DNA of 64,000 bases from DATDAW01 sp036524675 (lineage in GTDB: Bacteria > Verrucomicrobiota > Verrucomicrobiia > Chthoniobacterales > DASVRZ01), in contig DATDBU010000181.1 of the NCBI GenBank assembly GCA_036524675.1, forward strand, positions 1-64,000, given 5' to 3'. The number at the start of each line of letters is the position of its first letter. Positions within the stretch are counted from its first letter, which is position 1. The position numbers and the translations under genes were made by a program. Under the pieces are notes generated by a model. It saw only the letters and a list, made by a program, of their open reading frames with translations. It searched no databases and was not told the DNA's origin. Below are positions 9,257-18,313 of the stretch, in pieces.

Positions 9257-10718
9257 CAGGGTAATCCGACAACGTCAGATCCATGCGCTCCGCCGGTATC
9301 TGCGGGACATTGTGCTCCCGTTCTCTCCATTTTACCACGAGCAATGGCGACGGGAAGGTTTCGACCCAAACAAACTCCGCGATTGGGACGATCTACGCCG
9401 GATTCCACTGACTTTAAAAGAAGACCTGCTTCCCGACAGCGCGCATCCACGAAAATCCCGCGACTTCATTCTTGCACCAGAGCGTTCCCAGCTTCTGCAT
9501 CGCCCCTCCACAATCGCCGCAACGCTGATTATTGGGAAGCGTAACACCCAACGGATGTTGGAGCGCGAGTTTCGCCCAATCCTGATGACAACGACGACCG
9601 GCCGATCGGCCGAACCGGTGTCTTTTGTTTACACGGCACGCGACATCGCCCGACTCGGAGACGCCGGCGCCCGCGTCATGGAAGTGTGCGGGGCGAAACG
9701 CGATTTCCGGATGCTGAATATGTTTCCCTACGCGCCGCACCTGGCGTTTTGGATCACGCATTACGCGGCGATGTCCTACGGCACATTCATGCTGAGCACG
9801 GGAGGCGGAAAGGTTATGGGGACCGATGGCAACCTGCGTGCCATCGCCCGGCTGGAGCCTGACGTCCTCATAGGTGTCCCGACGTTTGTTTATCATGTCC
9901 TGCATCATGCGATTCAGGACTGCGTCCAGATGCCGAATCTGAAAAAAATCGTTCTCGGCGGCGAAAAAGCGCCGCCAGGCATGCGCCGGAAACTACGGGC
10001 GATGGCGGCGGAACTCGGCGCCGAACGGGTGAATGTGATCACGACCTACGCTTTTACCGAAGCGAAAATGGCCTGGTCGGAATGCCCGCACACTCCGGAG
10101 GATGTATCCCGCGGCTACCATCTGTACCCCGACCTCGGGATCATCGAAATCCTCGACCCGGACACACTCGAACCCGTGGGCGAAGGCGAGCCAGGCGAAA
10201 TTGTTTTTACGCCGATAGGTGCGCGCGGATCCGTGGCCATCCGGTATCGAACCGGCGACGTCACTGACGGCGGAATCGTTTGGGAGCCATGCCCTGGCTG
10301 CGGTCGGCGGGTGCCACGACTCATCGGCAACATTTCCCGACAATCGGAAATTCGCTCCCTTCAACTCGAGAAACTCAAAGGCACGCTCGTCGATTTCAAC
10401 GTGCTGGAACACGTGCTCGACGATTGTCAGGATGTCGGCACGTGGCAAATCGAGCTGCGCAAACACGACGATGATCCGCTCGATCTCGACGAATTGATTC
10501 TCCACGTCATGAAACACGACGAGGGAGACGATGAGATCCTCGAAGCGCAACTGAACGACCTTTTTGCATCCCGCGTGGAGCTGCGTCCGAACCGCATCGA
10601 ATTTCATTCGGCATCGGAAATGAGCCGGATCCAGGGAATCGGCGTCGAAATCAAGGAACAACGCATCGTCGATCACCGCCCGCCAACCGCTGAAACGAAA
10701 GGAGTTACCCATGTCTGA
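9219..10718 (+). CDS. PaaK-like AMP-dependent acyl/aryl-CoA ligase
   Basis: This 499-aa member of the ANL adenylating superfamily is closest in pattern to phenylacetate-CoA ligase/coenzyme F390 synthetase. It has an N-terminal FYHEQWRREGFDP block, the nucleotide loop TTTTGRSAEP, ITTYAFTEAKMAW, YRTGDVTDGG and the PaaK-type PCPGCGRRVPRL. It should activate a carboxylic acid to its adenylate and then to the CoA thioester. It overlaps the patatin gene by 38 nt and the thiolase gene by 8 nt, so translation is tightly coupled. Placed between a lipase and beta-oxidation enzymes, it may play the FadD role for an unusual acid; the substrate is unknown. Confidence 0.85.
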   Translation: MIILNHPSRSSHDRVIRQRQIHALRRYLRDIVLPFSPFYHEQWRREGFDPNKLRDWDDLRRIPLTLKEDLLPDSAHPRKSRDFILAPERSQLLHRPSTIAATLIIGKRNTQRMLEREFRPILMTTTTGRSAEPVSFVYTARDIARLGDAGARVMEVCGAKRDFRMLNMFPYAPHLAFWITHYAAMSYGTFMLSTGGGKVMGTDGNLRAIARLEPDVLIGVPTFVYHVLHHAIQDCVQMPNLKKIVLGGEKAPPGMRRKLRAMAAELGAERVNVITTYAFTEAKMAWSECPHTPEDVSRGYHLYPDLGIIEILDPDTLEPVGEGEPGEIVFTPIGARGSVAIRYRTGDVTDGGIVWEPCPGCGRRVPRLIGNISRQSEIRSLQLEKLKGTLVDFNVLEHVLDDCQDVGTWQIELRKHDDDPLDLDELILHVMKHDEGDDEILEAQLNDLFASRVELRPNRIEFHSASEMSRIQGIGVEIKEQRIVDHRPPTAETKGVTHV

Positions 10719-11994
10719 TGGCCGTCTCATGATTGTGGACGGCGTGCGGACGCCCTTCTGTAAGTTGGGTTCCGAGCTGGCTGGCTTCACCGCTGACGAC
10801 CTCGGCCGGATCGCAGTTGACGCGCTGTTCACCCGCACGGGAATCGATCCCGGCTCAATCGATGAAGTCATTTTCGGCTGCGTCTCCCAGCCCGTTGAAG
10901 CCCCCAATGTTGCACGCGTCATCGCACTGCGTGCCGGTATTCCCCGGCACGTGCCGGCTGCGACGGTTAACCGGAATTGCGCATCGGGGTTGGAAGCGAT
11001 TGCTACCGCACAGGAACGGATGATGGCCGGGCGGGGTTCGGTGTTTGTCGTCGGCGGCACGGAGAGCATGTCAGGCATTCCTTGTTTCTTCAAAGCGGAG
11101 GCAGCGCAGAAATTCGCGACCATTACACGCGCCCGAAAACCCCTCTCCAAATTGACTGCGGCAACCGCGCTTAAACCCTCCGATTTTTCGCCGCAAGCCG
11201 GCCTCAATTTCGGTCTCACCGATCCCGTTAGCGGATTGAAGATGGGGGAAACCGCAGAATTGCTGGCGCGAGAATACGGCATCACACGCGAAATGCAGGA
11301 CGTTTTCGCCCTCGAAAGCCATCGTCGGGCGGCCAATGCTGTAGAAAAATTCGCGGAAGAAATATGCCCAGTGTATGTCGCCAATTCGGGCCGTCCCGTC
11401 ACATTCGACAACGGTATCCGCGCGAACCAGACCTTCGACGCGTTGGCAAAACTCAATCCCGTCTTTGATCCCAATTTTGGAACCGTCACCGCAGGAAATG
11501 CTTCCCAAATCACCGACGGCGCGGTTGCCCTGCTGGCGATGTCGGAGCGCCGCGTAGACGAGCTCGGCATTGAGCCACTTGGCGCCCTTGGCGACTACGC
11601 AGTCGCCGGCTGCGACCCGGCGCGCATGGGGCTGGGGCCCGTTTATGCCATGAACCGGCTCTTTCAAAGATCCGGCCTCACGCTCGATGCCGTCGATTTC
11701 GTCGAAATGAACGAAGCCTTCGCCGCTCAAGTCCTGGCGGTTTTGAAATGCCTGAAATCCGAGCAATTCGCCCGGGATGAACTCGACCGAATGCGCCCGC
11801 TTGGAAAGCTGCCAGCCGACCGTCTCAACCCGAACGGCGGTGCCATTGCGCTCGGCCACCCCGTCGGCGCGAGCGGCGCGCGACTCGTGCTTACCGCCCT
11901 CCGCGAGCTGAGGCGTCGCAATGCAAATCGTGCCCTCGTAACGCTTTGTGTCGGCGGCGGGCAAGGCGCTGCACTGTGGCTGGAAGGGAGTTAA
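10711..11994 (+). CDS. Acetyl-CoA acyltransferase (thiolase)
   Basis: This 427-aa thiolase carries the acyl-accepting cysteine in NRNCASG (C90), the NEAFAAQ block, the catalytic histidine in GHPVGASG and the C-terminal proton-relay cysteine in LCVGGGQG. It cleaves 3-ketoacyl-CoA to acetyl-CoA and a shortened acyl-CoA, or runs the reverse condensation. A strong ribosome site AAAGGAG sits 7 nt before ATG 10711. The gene overlaps its upstream partner and is followed after 5 nt by the FadJ-like gene, the standard pairing for a FadA-FadB/FadI-FadJ complex. The insert around residues 130-170 (KFATITRARKPLSKL) fits the longer FadI-type thiolases. Confidence 0.93.
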   Translation: MSDGRLMIVDGVRTPFCKLGSELAGFTADDLGRIAVDALFTRTGIDPGSIDEVIFGCVSQPVEAPNVARVIALRAGIPRHVPAATVNRNCASGLEAIATAQERMMAGRGSVFVVGGTESMSGIPCFFKAEAAQKFATITRARKPLSKLTAATALKPSDFSPQAGLNFGLTDPVSGLKMGETAELLAREYGITREMQDVFALESHRRAANAVEKFAEEICPVYVANSGRPVTFDNGIRANQTFDALAKLNPVFDPNFGTVTAGNASQITDGAVALLAMSERRVDELGIEPLGALGDYAVAGCDPARMGLGPVYAMNRLFQRSGLTLDAVDFVEMNEAFAAQVLAVLKCLKSEQFARDELDRMRPLGKLPADRLNPNGGAIALGHPVGASGARLVLTALRELRRRNANRALVTLCVGGGQGAALWLEGS

Positions 11995-11999
11995 TCCTC

Positions 12000-14132
12000 A
12001 TGCAAACCATCCTTCGAGAAATCCGCGACGATACTTGCACACTGACATTTGACCGGCCTGAGTCGTCCGCCAATCTGCTGGACTGCGAGACGTTGGGGCA
12101 ACTGAATGAGCATCTCGATTTTATCGAACACGACTCCGGTATCCGCGCCGTTATTTTCGCGACCGCGAAGCCGCGCATCTTCATCGCCGGCGCAGATTTG
12201 AAAGCGCTCATCTCGGCCGACTCCAATGAACTGCGCGCCTACATCGAGCAGGGACAGGCGGTTTTCTCCCGGGTCTCACATCTGAAAGTTCCCACGGTCG
12301 CAGCGATCCACGGCGCCTGCGTAGGCGGCGGATACGAACTCGCGCTGGCCTGCGACCATCGTTGCGCAACCGACGATCGTGCGACTCGAATCGGCCTGCC
12401 GGAAGTCAGTCTCGGCATCCTACCGGCATGGGGCGGGTCCACGCGCCTGCCACGATTGATCGGGATGTTGAAAGCGCTCGACGTGATCCTACACGGCAAG
12501 GTTCTCTCCGCGAAACAGGCGCTGCGCCTCGGGATGATCGACGAGCTCGTTCCCCGGGAGATGCTTGTCGAAGCAGCTCAGCATCTTACGCGAAAGGGAA
12601 AACGCCATCATCTCCTCCATGTGGACACTTCGGCGATCCATCCCCTCGTTGGCGCAGCCATTGCGCCAGGCGCCCGGAGTCGTGTGCTCGCCCGGACCCG
12701 CGGTCACTATCCTGCCCCCCTCCAAGCACTCGAAGTCGTCAGCCACGCGGGAACTTCAAGGCACGACCCGGAGTCCTTCGCCCGTGAGCGGGACGCAGTC
12801 CTGAAGCTGGCGACCACAGACACCTGCCGTAACCTGGTTCGTCTCTTTTTCCTCCAGGAACGCGCAAAAAAACTCACTGTGAATGCCTTCCCGGCCCTTC
12901 CGATTTCGGATGCAATCCCTCGGAAAGTCGGGAGCGAAGGAGGCGACCGTATTGCTGTCATTGGCGCGGGCACCATGGGCTCCGGGATCGCTCAATGGCT
13001 CGCATCCCGCGGGCATCGCGTGATGTTACGCGACATCGCCCCGGATCGCATCGCCGCTGGAATGCGAAATATCGCCTCCCTCACCGAACACGGCGTTCAT
13101 CGGGGTCGGTTCACCAAACTCGAAGCCCGAGACGCGCTGGACCGTGTTTCACCGACAGCTGGACCTGTCCCTCTGTCGCGTGTCCGGCTCGTGATCGAAG
13201 CGGCAGAGGAGCGGCTGGACCTTAAAAAAGAACTCTTTGCCGAGCTCGACGCCAGCGCACCGCCGGATGCAATTCTCGCCACGAACACGTCCGCTCTTTC
13301 GATCGCGGCCATCGCTTCCGCGACGCGCGACCCGGGTCGCGTCGTGGGCATGCATTTTTTCAATCCAGTCCACCGCATGCAACTTGTCGAGGTGGTTGCC
13401 GGTCCGCAGACCCGTCGCGACACCATCGACGAGGCGCTTAAGTTTGTGCAAAGCCTTGGCAAATTGCCGGTTCTGGTAAAAGACAGCCCCGGTTTTCTTG
13501 TCAACCGTATCCTGCTGCCTTACCTGATCGAAGCGGGAAATCTCTTCGTCCAGGGAGCCCGAATCGAGGAAATCGACGAGGCGATGCTGGATTTCGGCAT
13601 GCCGATGGGGCCATTGCGGTTAATTGACGAAATCGGTGTGGACGTCTCCGCCCATGTCGTGAATTCCTTGATCGAAGCTTTTCCGAGCCGGTTGTCGATG
13701 CCTTCCGCACTTCCCCGCCTCGTTGCTGCGGGATTCCTCGGACGCAAATCCGGAAAAGGCTTCTACATCGATCACCGCAAGGAGCACCCAAGGTCGAATC
13801 CGAAGATCGCCAATTTCCGCGAAAACGATCGCGCCGCTTCCCTGGATCGCGCGGCGCTCCAAAACCGCATGACGCTGCTCATGCTCAACGAAGCCGCTCG
13901 TTGCGCCGAGGAGCAGATTGTCGCCAGCGCGGATGACGTGGATTTTGGCATGGTGATGGGAGCCGGGTTCGCACCGTTTCGCGGTGGCCCGCTCCGGGAA
14001 GTTGACGCTCGTGGAGCTGGACGCGTGTTGGATGATTTGAAGCAGCTCGCCGCTGTCGAAGGCAGTCGGTTTGAACCGTGCGATTTGCTGTCGCGGCACG
14101 CGTTGGAAAACAGCCGTTTCCATGAAAACTGA
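12000..14132 (+). CDS. Bifunctional enoyl-CoA hydratase / 3-hydroxyacyl-CoA dehydrogenase (FadJ-like)
   Basis: This 710-aa fusion begins at ATG 12000, with the thiolase stop just upstream; a reading-frame extension to 11946 lies inside the thiolase gene. The N-terminal crotonase domain (residues 1-~190) shows IAGADLKAL, the oxyanion-hole GACVGGGYELALACDHR, and PEVSLGILPAWGGSTRL with its catalytic acids. The second half is a 3-hydroxyacyl-CoA dehydrogenase with NAD-binding GAGTMGSGIA, NTSALSI, GMHFFNPVH and KDSPGFLVNRIL. It performs the two middle steps of beta-oxidation and should form a trifunctional-type complex with the upstream thiolase. Confidence 0.93.
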   Translation: MQTILREIRDDTCTLTFDRPESSANLLDCETLGQLNEHLDFIEHDSGIRAVIFATAKPRIFIAGADLKALISADSNELRAYIEQGQAVFSRVSHLKVPTVAAIHGACVGGGYELALACDHRCATDDRATRIGLPEVSLGILPAWGGSTRLPRLIGMLKALDVILHGKVLSAKQALRLGMIDELVPREMLVEAAQHLTRKGKRHHLLHVDTSAIHPLVGAAIAPGARSRVLARTRGHYPAPLQALEVVSHAGTSRHDPESFARERDAVLKLATTDTCRNLVRLFFLQERAKKLTVNAFPALPISDAIPRKVGSEGGDRIAVIGAGTMGSGIAQWLASRGHRVMLRDIAPDRIAAGMRNIASLTEHGVHRGRFTKLEARDALDRVSPTAGPVPLSRVRLVIEAAEERLDLKKELFAELDASAPPDAILATNTSALSIAAIASATRDPGRVVGMHFFNPVHRMQLVEVVAGPQTRRDTIDEALKFVQSLGKLPVLVKDSPGFLVNRILLPYLIEAGNLFVQGARIEEIDEAMLDFGMPMGPLRLIDEIGVDVSAHVVNSLIEAFPSRLSMPSALPRLVAAGFLGRKSGKGFYIDHRKEHPRSNPKIANFRENDRAASLDRAALQNRMTLLMLNEAARCAEEQIVASADDVDFGMVMGAGFAPFRGGPLREVDARGAGRVLDDLKQLAAVEGSRFEPCDLLSRHALENSRFHEN

Positions 14133-16116
14133 TTCCGCCCCCGTGGAGTCCGATACGATCGACACCTCGAAGCTGTCTCCGGGTGAACGCGCCGCATTGG
14201 AAATCACGGAAGCAGCCCGCGAGGCGGCAAGCGATCGCGGATTTGCCGCGGGCCTGTTTATGGGGCATTACGATCTCGACTCCGTAGCGCCTTTCCCTGC
14301 CCAATCGCACGAGGATCGCGATCAGGGCGACGCCTTTCTTACGCGTCTGGAAACGTTTCTGCGCAATGAGACGGATCCGGATGAAATCGATCGAACCGGG
14401 GAGATTCCGGAAGAAGTGATTCATGGGCTGGCTCAGCTCGGCGCATTCGGCATTAAGATTCCAACCCGATTTGGCGGCCTTGGGCTGTCGCAGACGAATT
14501 ATTGCCGGGCCGCGATGCTTCTTGGAAGCTGGTGCGGCAATCTGACCGCCCTGCTTTCAGCACATCAATCCATCGGCGTCCCCCAGCCCCTTCTGCTTTT
14601 CGGTAACGAAGAACAACGCCGCAAATATCTTCCCCGAGTCGCCCGGGGCGAGATCTCTGCATTTGCGCTCACGGAGCCCGGCGCCGGCTCCGATCCAGCC
14701 CGGATGACGACACATGCAGAGCCCAACGCCGACGGTTCCAGTTTCATCCTGAACGGCGAAAAACTCTGGTGCACGAATGGTACGAAAGCCGGGGTCATCG
14801 TAGTGATGGCCCGGACCCCGCCGAAACTCGTCAACGGACACGCCAAAGAGCAAATCAGCGCATTCATTGTCGAGATGGACATGCCCGGCGTCGAAGTCGT
14901 GCACCGGTGCCGGTTTATGGGCCTCAAGGCGCTCTACAACGCCGTACTGAGATTTAATAACGTCCGTGTCCCACGCGAAAACCTTCTCCTGGCGGAAGGA
15001 AAAGGACTTCGCGTGGCATTAACGACGCTCAATACAGGCCGGCTTACATTGCCCGCCGCGTGCACAGGGCTCGCAAAACGCTGCCTCGAAATCTCCCGGG
15101 AATGGGCGTGTGAACGCGAACAATGGGGTTCCCCTATCGGCCGGCACGCTGCCATTGCCGAAAAGCTCGCACACATGGCAGCAGACACGTTTGCGATGGA
15201 ATCCATGACGCTATTCGCAGCGAGCCTGGTCGATCGCAACAAGCAAACCGACGTTCGGCTCGAAGCGGCATTTTGCAAAATGTGGGCAACGGAAGCCACC
15301 TGGCGGATCGTCAATGACACGATGCAAATCCGCGGTGGACGCGGCTACGAAACCGCGCAGTCGCTCCGGGCACGGGGTGAACCGGGCATTCCTGTTGAGC
15401 GGTTTCTGCGCGACTGCCGCATTAACACGATTTTCGAGGGTTCGAGCGAGATCATGCGCCTATTTATCGCCCGTGAGGCGCTCGATCCGCACCTGAAGAT
15501 CGGCGCACCGGCGCTGGACTCGCGACTGTCGGCCTCGATCCGGTTCAAGGCCGCAACTCGCGCCACGCTTTTCTATGCGGCTTGGTATCCGCGACAGTGG
15601 ATTCCTTCTCTCTCATCCGGCCACGAATTTCACCCGACACTCGCGGCGCATCTCAAAGCCGCTTCACGCGCGGCGCGACACCTGGCCCGAACGTTATTCC
15701 ACGCCATCGTGCGATTCGGCCCCGGATTGCAACACCGTCAGCTCCTACTGGGCCAATGCGTCGTCATCGGCGCGGAATTGTTTGCCATCGGAACTACGTG
15801 TGCTCGTGCGCAAAACCTTATCAATGAAGGAAACCGCAGCGCACTTACGCTTGCCGACTATTTTTGCCGAAACGCCCGCCTGCGCATCCGTGGCGCCTTC
15901 GAAAACCTACGCCATAACACGGACAACGAAGGCTACCGCCTCGCCCAGGAACTCCTCGCAGACCGCTACAACTGGCTCAACGACGGCATTGTCGGCGCCG
16001 CTCAACGAAAGCCGAACGCTTTTCGTTCACAACCGAATGCTTTCGCCTCGCCGACAACTGCACTTCGGCTGAGGAACAACTGCACTTCGGCTGAGGGACA
16101 ACTGCACTTCGGCTGA
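14122..16116 (+). CDS. Acyl-CoA dehydrogenase with C-terminal extension
   Basis: This 664-aa flavoenzyme starts at ATG 14122, overlapping the previous stop by 11 nt. It has the ACAD fold signatures FALTEPGAGSDPARM (FAD/substrate side), LWCTNGTKAG, the RGGRGYE loop and the C-terminal FEGSSEIMRLFIARE. A helical extension of about 150 residues follows, as in VLCAD/ACAD9-type enzymes. It catalyses the first, FAD-linked step of beta-oxidation and completes the operon. Odd feature: the last ~20 codons run into a 22-bp tandem repeat and the stop codon is supplied by a repeat unit, so the original C-terminus has probably been replaced or extended. Confidence 0.9.
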   Translation: MKTDSAPVESDTIDTSKLSPGERAALEITEAAREAASDRGFAAGLFMGHYDLDSVAPFPAQSHEDRDQGDAFLTRLETFLRNETDPDEIDRTGEIPEEVIHGLAQLGAFGIKIPTRFGGLGLSQTNYCRAAMLLGSWCGNLTALLSAHQSIGVPQPLLLFGNEEQRRKYLPRVARGEISAFALTEPGAGSDPARMTTHAEPNADGSSFILNGEKLWCTNGTKAGVIVVMARTPPKLVNGHAKEQISAFIVEMDMPGVEVVHRCRFMGLKALYNAVLRFNNVRVPRENLLLAEGKGLRVALTTLNTGRLTLPAACTGLAKRCLEISREWACEREQWGSPIGRHAAIAEKLAHMAADTFAMESMTLFAASLVDRNKQTDVRLEAAFCKMWATEATWRIVNDTMQIRGGRGYETAQSLRARGEPGIPVERFLRDCRINTIFEGSSEIMRLFIAREALDPHLKIGAPALDSRLSASIRFKAATRATLFYAAWYPRQWIPSLSSGHEFHPTLAAHLKAASRAARHLARTLFHAIVRFGPGLQHRQLLLGQCVVIGAELFAIGTTCARAQNLINEGNRSALTLADYFCRNARLRIRGAFENLRHNTDNEGYRLAQELLADRYNWLNDGIVGAAQRKPNAFRSQPNAFASPTTALRLRNNCTSAEGQLHFG

Positions 16117-16272
16117 GGGACAACTGCACTTCAGCTGAGGAACACAGCACTTCAGCCGAGGGACAACAGCACTTCAGCTGAGGGACAACAGCACTTCGGC
16201 TGAGGGACAACAGCACTTCAGCCGAGGAACAACTGCACTTCGGCTGAGGGGCAACAGCACTTCAGCCGAGGG
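16054..16272. repeat. 22-bp tandem repeat array (~10 units)
   Basis: About ten near-identical 22-nt units of the form ACAAC-W-GCACTTC-R-GCYGAGGR run head-to-tail. Units differ at a few fixed spots (GGCTG/AGCTG/GCCG; CTGC/CAGC); one unit is a base shorter. Further decayed copies (GCTTTCGGCTGACGG, GTTTTCAGCTGTCGG) continue to ~16340. The array begins inside the acyl-CoA dehydrogenase gene and provides its stop. There are no spacers, so it is not a CRISPR array. Confidence 0.9.
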
Positions 16273-16407
16273 ACGATCGCTGTTCCGCTGACAGCGAAAT
16301 GCTTTCGGCTGACGGCAAAACGTTTTCAGCTGTCGGCGAAAAGGTTGAAAGCCTCCTTTGAGCTTGTCGAAACGGCGCCATGATTAAATCTAATGAGGAG
16401 AGGTTGT

Positions 16408-16494
16408 CCGCAGATTTCACAGATTTTCGCAGATTTTGAAGGCCTGAATCGAGGATTTTTAAGAAATCTGCGTCCATCTGCCCGAAATCTGCGG
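16408..16494. repeat. Dispersed 'CGCAGATTT' intergenic element with inverted ends
   Basis: CCGCAGATTT at 16408-16417 is exactly complementary to AAATCTGCGG at 16485-16494, with extra internal copies of CGCAGATT (16429-16436) and AAATCTGCG (16474-16482). It lies between the tandem repeat array and the convergent beta-CASP gene. Together with that array it fills the gene-free stretch 16117-16511; no coding signal is seen there. Confidence 0.6.
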
Positions 16495-16511
16495 ATTAAA
16501 TCAGTGCTTCC

Positions 16512-17960
16512 TTATAGCTCGATCTGCTCGCCAGGCGGCGGGACAATGATTTTGATATCCGGAGCTTTTTCCCGGAGCTGCGCCTGAAACCATCCGACGG
16601 CTGGTTTGCTTCCGTGGACCAGGATCACAACAGGCGGGTGAACACGGAGGATATAATCCAGAATCTGCTCGCGACCCGAGTGCGCGCTAAAGTCGAACTT
16701 CTCGAGAGAGGCATTGACGCGCACCGGCGGCTCATCCTTGTCGAGTATGACCTCGCTGCCGCGCGCAGCGACGCGCAGCCTGCCCCCTGGTGATTCGGGG
16801 TCGGCGTATCCTACGAAGAAAACCGAATGGGTTTTGTCCGCTAAAAACTTGCGACCAAAGACATTGGAAAGCGTTTTCTCAGTCATCATGCCGCTGGAAA
16901 TGGCGAAGATTTTGCCGCGTCCAGGCGACGCGTTCTGAGCCTCTTTCCCGCCAAGAATATACGGCGCAACGGTATCCAGCAGCTGCAGCCCGACGTGCTG
17001 GCGTGGCACTCCCCGCGCAAGCTCGTCGTGAATCATCGTCATTTTTGCGCTTAGTCCACCGATATAGATCGGGACAGAAGCCGGCAACTGGTCGGAACAC
17101 CGCATTTTGTGCAGGATGGTTAAAATTTCCTGCGTTTTGCCAATGGCGAAAACCGGGATCAAGATCGAGCCGCCGCGATCAAAGGCTGCGCCCAACGCTT
17201 CGGCGAAACGTTTTTCCTCGCCTTCACGCGTCCACCCCGGCGCAGTCGGATTGTCTCCGCGGGTGGTTTCAATAATGAGAATGTCTATGTCTTTTTCCGG
17301 GAATTGCGCCGCCTGGCTGAGCGTCTGATTGCCAAAGTTGACGTCGCCCGTATAAAAAACCGTCCGTCCTTCGTACCGAAACCGGATGCCTGACGAGCCA
17401 AGAATGTGGCCGGCATCGATCATTTCGAATGTAAATTCTGCCGGATCAGGCACCGCGCGATCGCCAGCGAGGTTCATCTGGTGCCGGAGCGGAACGTAGG
17501 ACCATCGCGAGACGACATTGTTGACATCGCGATGGGTAAACAGCGGGTAAGCCGTGTTTCCCGTTTCTTCACGCTGGCGGACCATGACATTGACCGAATT
17601 ATGCAGCATCGCGTCACCGAGTCGGCCCGTTGGATATGTCATAAACACCCGTGCCCGCGGCTGTTGCCGCATGAGCAACGGCATCGTCCCCACGTGGTCC
17701 TGGTGGGAGTGACTCAGAAAAATCGCGTCAACGCCGAAGTCAGTGATGGGTGTGTAGTCGGGACACGAATTCCAGCCTTCGAGTTTCGGATGCATCCCGC
17801 TGTCGATAACGATCCGTTTGTCGCCCCATTCGAGGAAGTAACAATTCGCGCCGATTTCTGTGTCGCGGGTTAAGTTGGTGAATCTCAGTAACTTGGGCAA
17901 AGCGTGCTCACTAAAGCGCGAAAGGCGGGAAGTGAAAGGAGAAAGCTCGCATGTGCCCAA
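16512..17960 (-). CDS. Beta-CASP metallo-beta-lactamase-fold RNase/hydrolase
   Basis: This protein of up to 482 aa has the complete MBL plus beta-CASP motif set: motif 1 Asp in VIDSGMHP, motif 2 HSHQDH, motif 3 His in DAGHILGSSG, motif 4 Asp in TGDVN, then motif A IIETTRG, motif B FDFSAHSG and motif C ILVHGSKP. This matches the CPSF73/archaeal aCPSF-like RNases rather than RNase J. The family cleaves RNA by endo- and sometimes 5'-exonuclease action using two zinc ions. Homology really starts at LRFTNLTRD, so a TTG start at 17900 is as likely as ATG 17960. It lies 23 nt downstream of the small DHp-like gene, probably one operon. Confidence 0.87.
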   Translation of the reverse strand: MGTCELSPFTSRLSRFSEHALPKLLRFTNLTRDTEIGANCYFLEWGDKRIVIDSGMHPKLEGWNSCPDYTPITDFGVDAIFLSHSHQDHVGTMPLLMRQQPRARVFMTYPTGRLGDAMLHNSVNVMVRQREETGNTAYPLFTHRDVNNVVSRWSYVPLRHQMNLAGDRAVPDPAEFTFEMIDAGHILGSSGIRFRYEGRTVFYTGDVNFGNQTLSQAAQFPEKDIDILIIETTRGDNPTAPGWTREGEEKRFAEALGAAFDRGGSILIPVFAIGKTQEILTILHKMRCSDQLPASVPIYIGGLSAKMTMIHDELARGVPRQHVGLQLLDTVAPYILGGKEAQNASPGRGKIFAISSGMMTEKTLSNVFGRKFLADKTHSVFFVGYADPESPGGRLRVAARGSEVILDKDEPPVRVNASLEKFDFSAHSGREQILDYILRVHPPVVILVHGSKPAVGWFQAQLREKAPDIKIIVPPPGEQIEL

Positions 17961-17983
17961 TTTTCGACAGCACGCGTCGAGCT

Positions 17984-18235
17984 CTATCTGCCTTTGGCGA
18001 CCTTAAACCGCTCCATTCGCTCATGAAACGCCGCCATTTGTTCAACGGTCAATTGCGACCGCTCGAGAACAATCGCGATCAATTTGGGAACATAGTCTGG
18101 ACGGCGTTCGGCGAGCTCGGCGTGGGCCATCATCGCGGCGAGCGAATTATTTACGTCGTGCCGCAACTTGCGGTATTCCAGAATCAACTCGTCAAAACTC
18201 CCCGGAGACGACGGCGATGCGGAAGGCTCGATCAT
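17984..18235 (-). CDS. Small lone DHp (histidine-kinase dimerisation)-like protein
   Basis: This 83-aa protein starts at Met 18235 and contains YRKLRHDVNNSLAAMMAHAEL, which has the H-box layout of a histidine-kinase DHp helix (His followed by Asp-x-Asn), and a second helix VPKLIAIVLERSQLTVEQM. There is no ATP-binding domain. Such short H-box proteins could act as phosphotransfer or dimerisation modules, but this is inference from one motif. It is divergent from uvrA (78-nt gap) and just upstream of the beta-CASP gene on the same strand. The longer reading frame through uvrA on this strand is a shadow. Confidence 0.6.
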   Translation of the reverse strand: MIEPSASPSSPGSFDELILEYRKLRHDVNNSLAAMMAHAELAERRPDYVPKLIAIVLERSQLTVEQMAAFHERMERFKVAKGR

Positions 18236-18313
18236 GGTTCGGCGGAGGAAAGAATGGGCTGGAGGCTGAAATGCTGTTGTGCTTTGGTTGAAAGTTCGAG
18301 TCGACGCTCCCAA

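Noticed and set aside
9993..11570. 525-codon open frame on the minus strand
   Set aside because: Antisense to the PaaK-like and thiolase genes, both of which have clear active-site motifs.
16054..16272. Possible CRISPR array
   Set aside because: Repeats are head-to-tail with no spacers, unit is 22 bp, and no cas genes are nearby.
17951..18313. 121-codon N-terminal extension of UvrA
   Set aside because: Crosses the divergent small gene and promoter region; family homology begins at MPAQTIKISG (18314).
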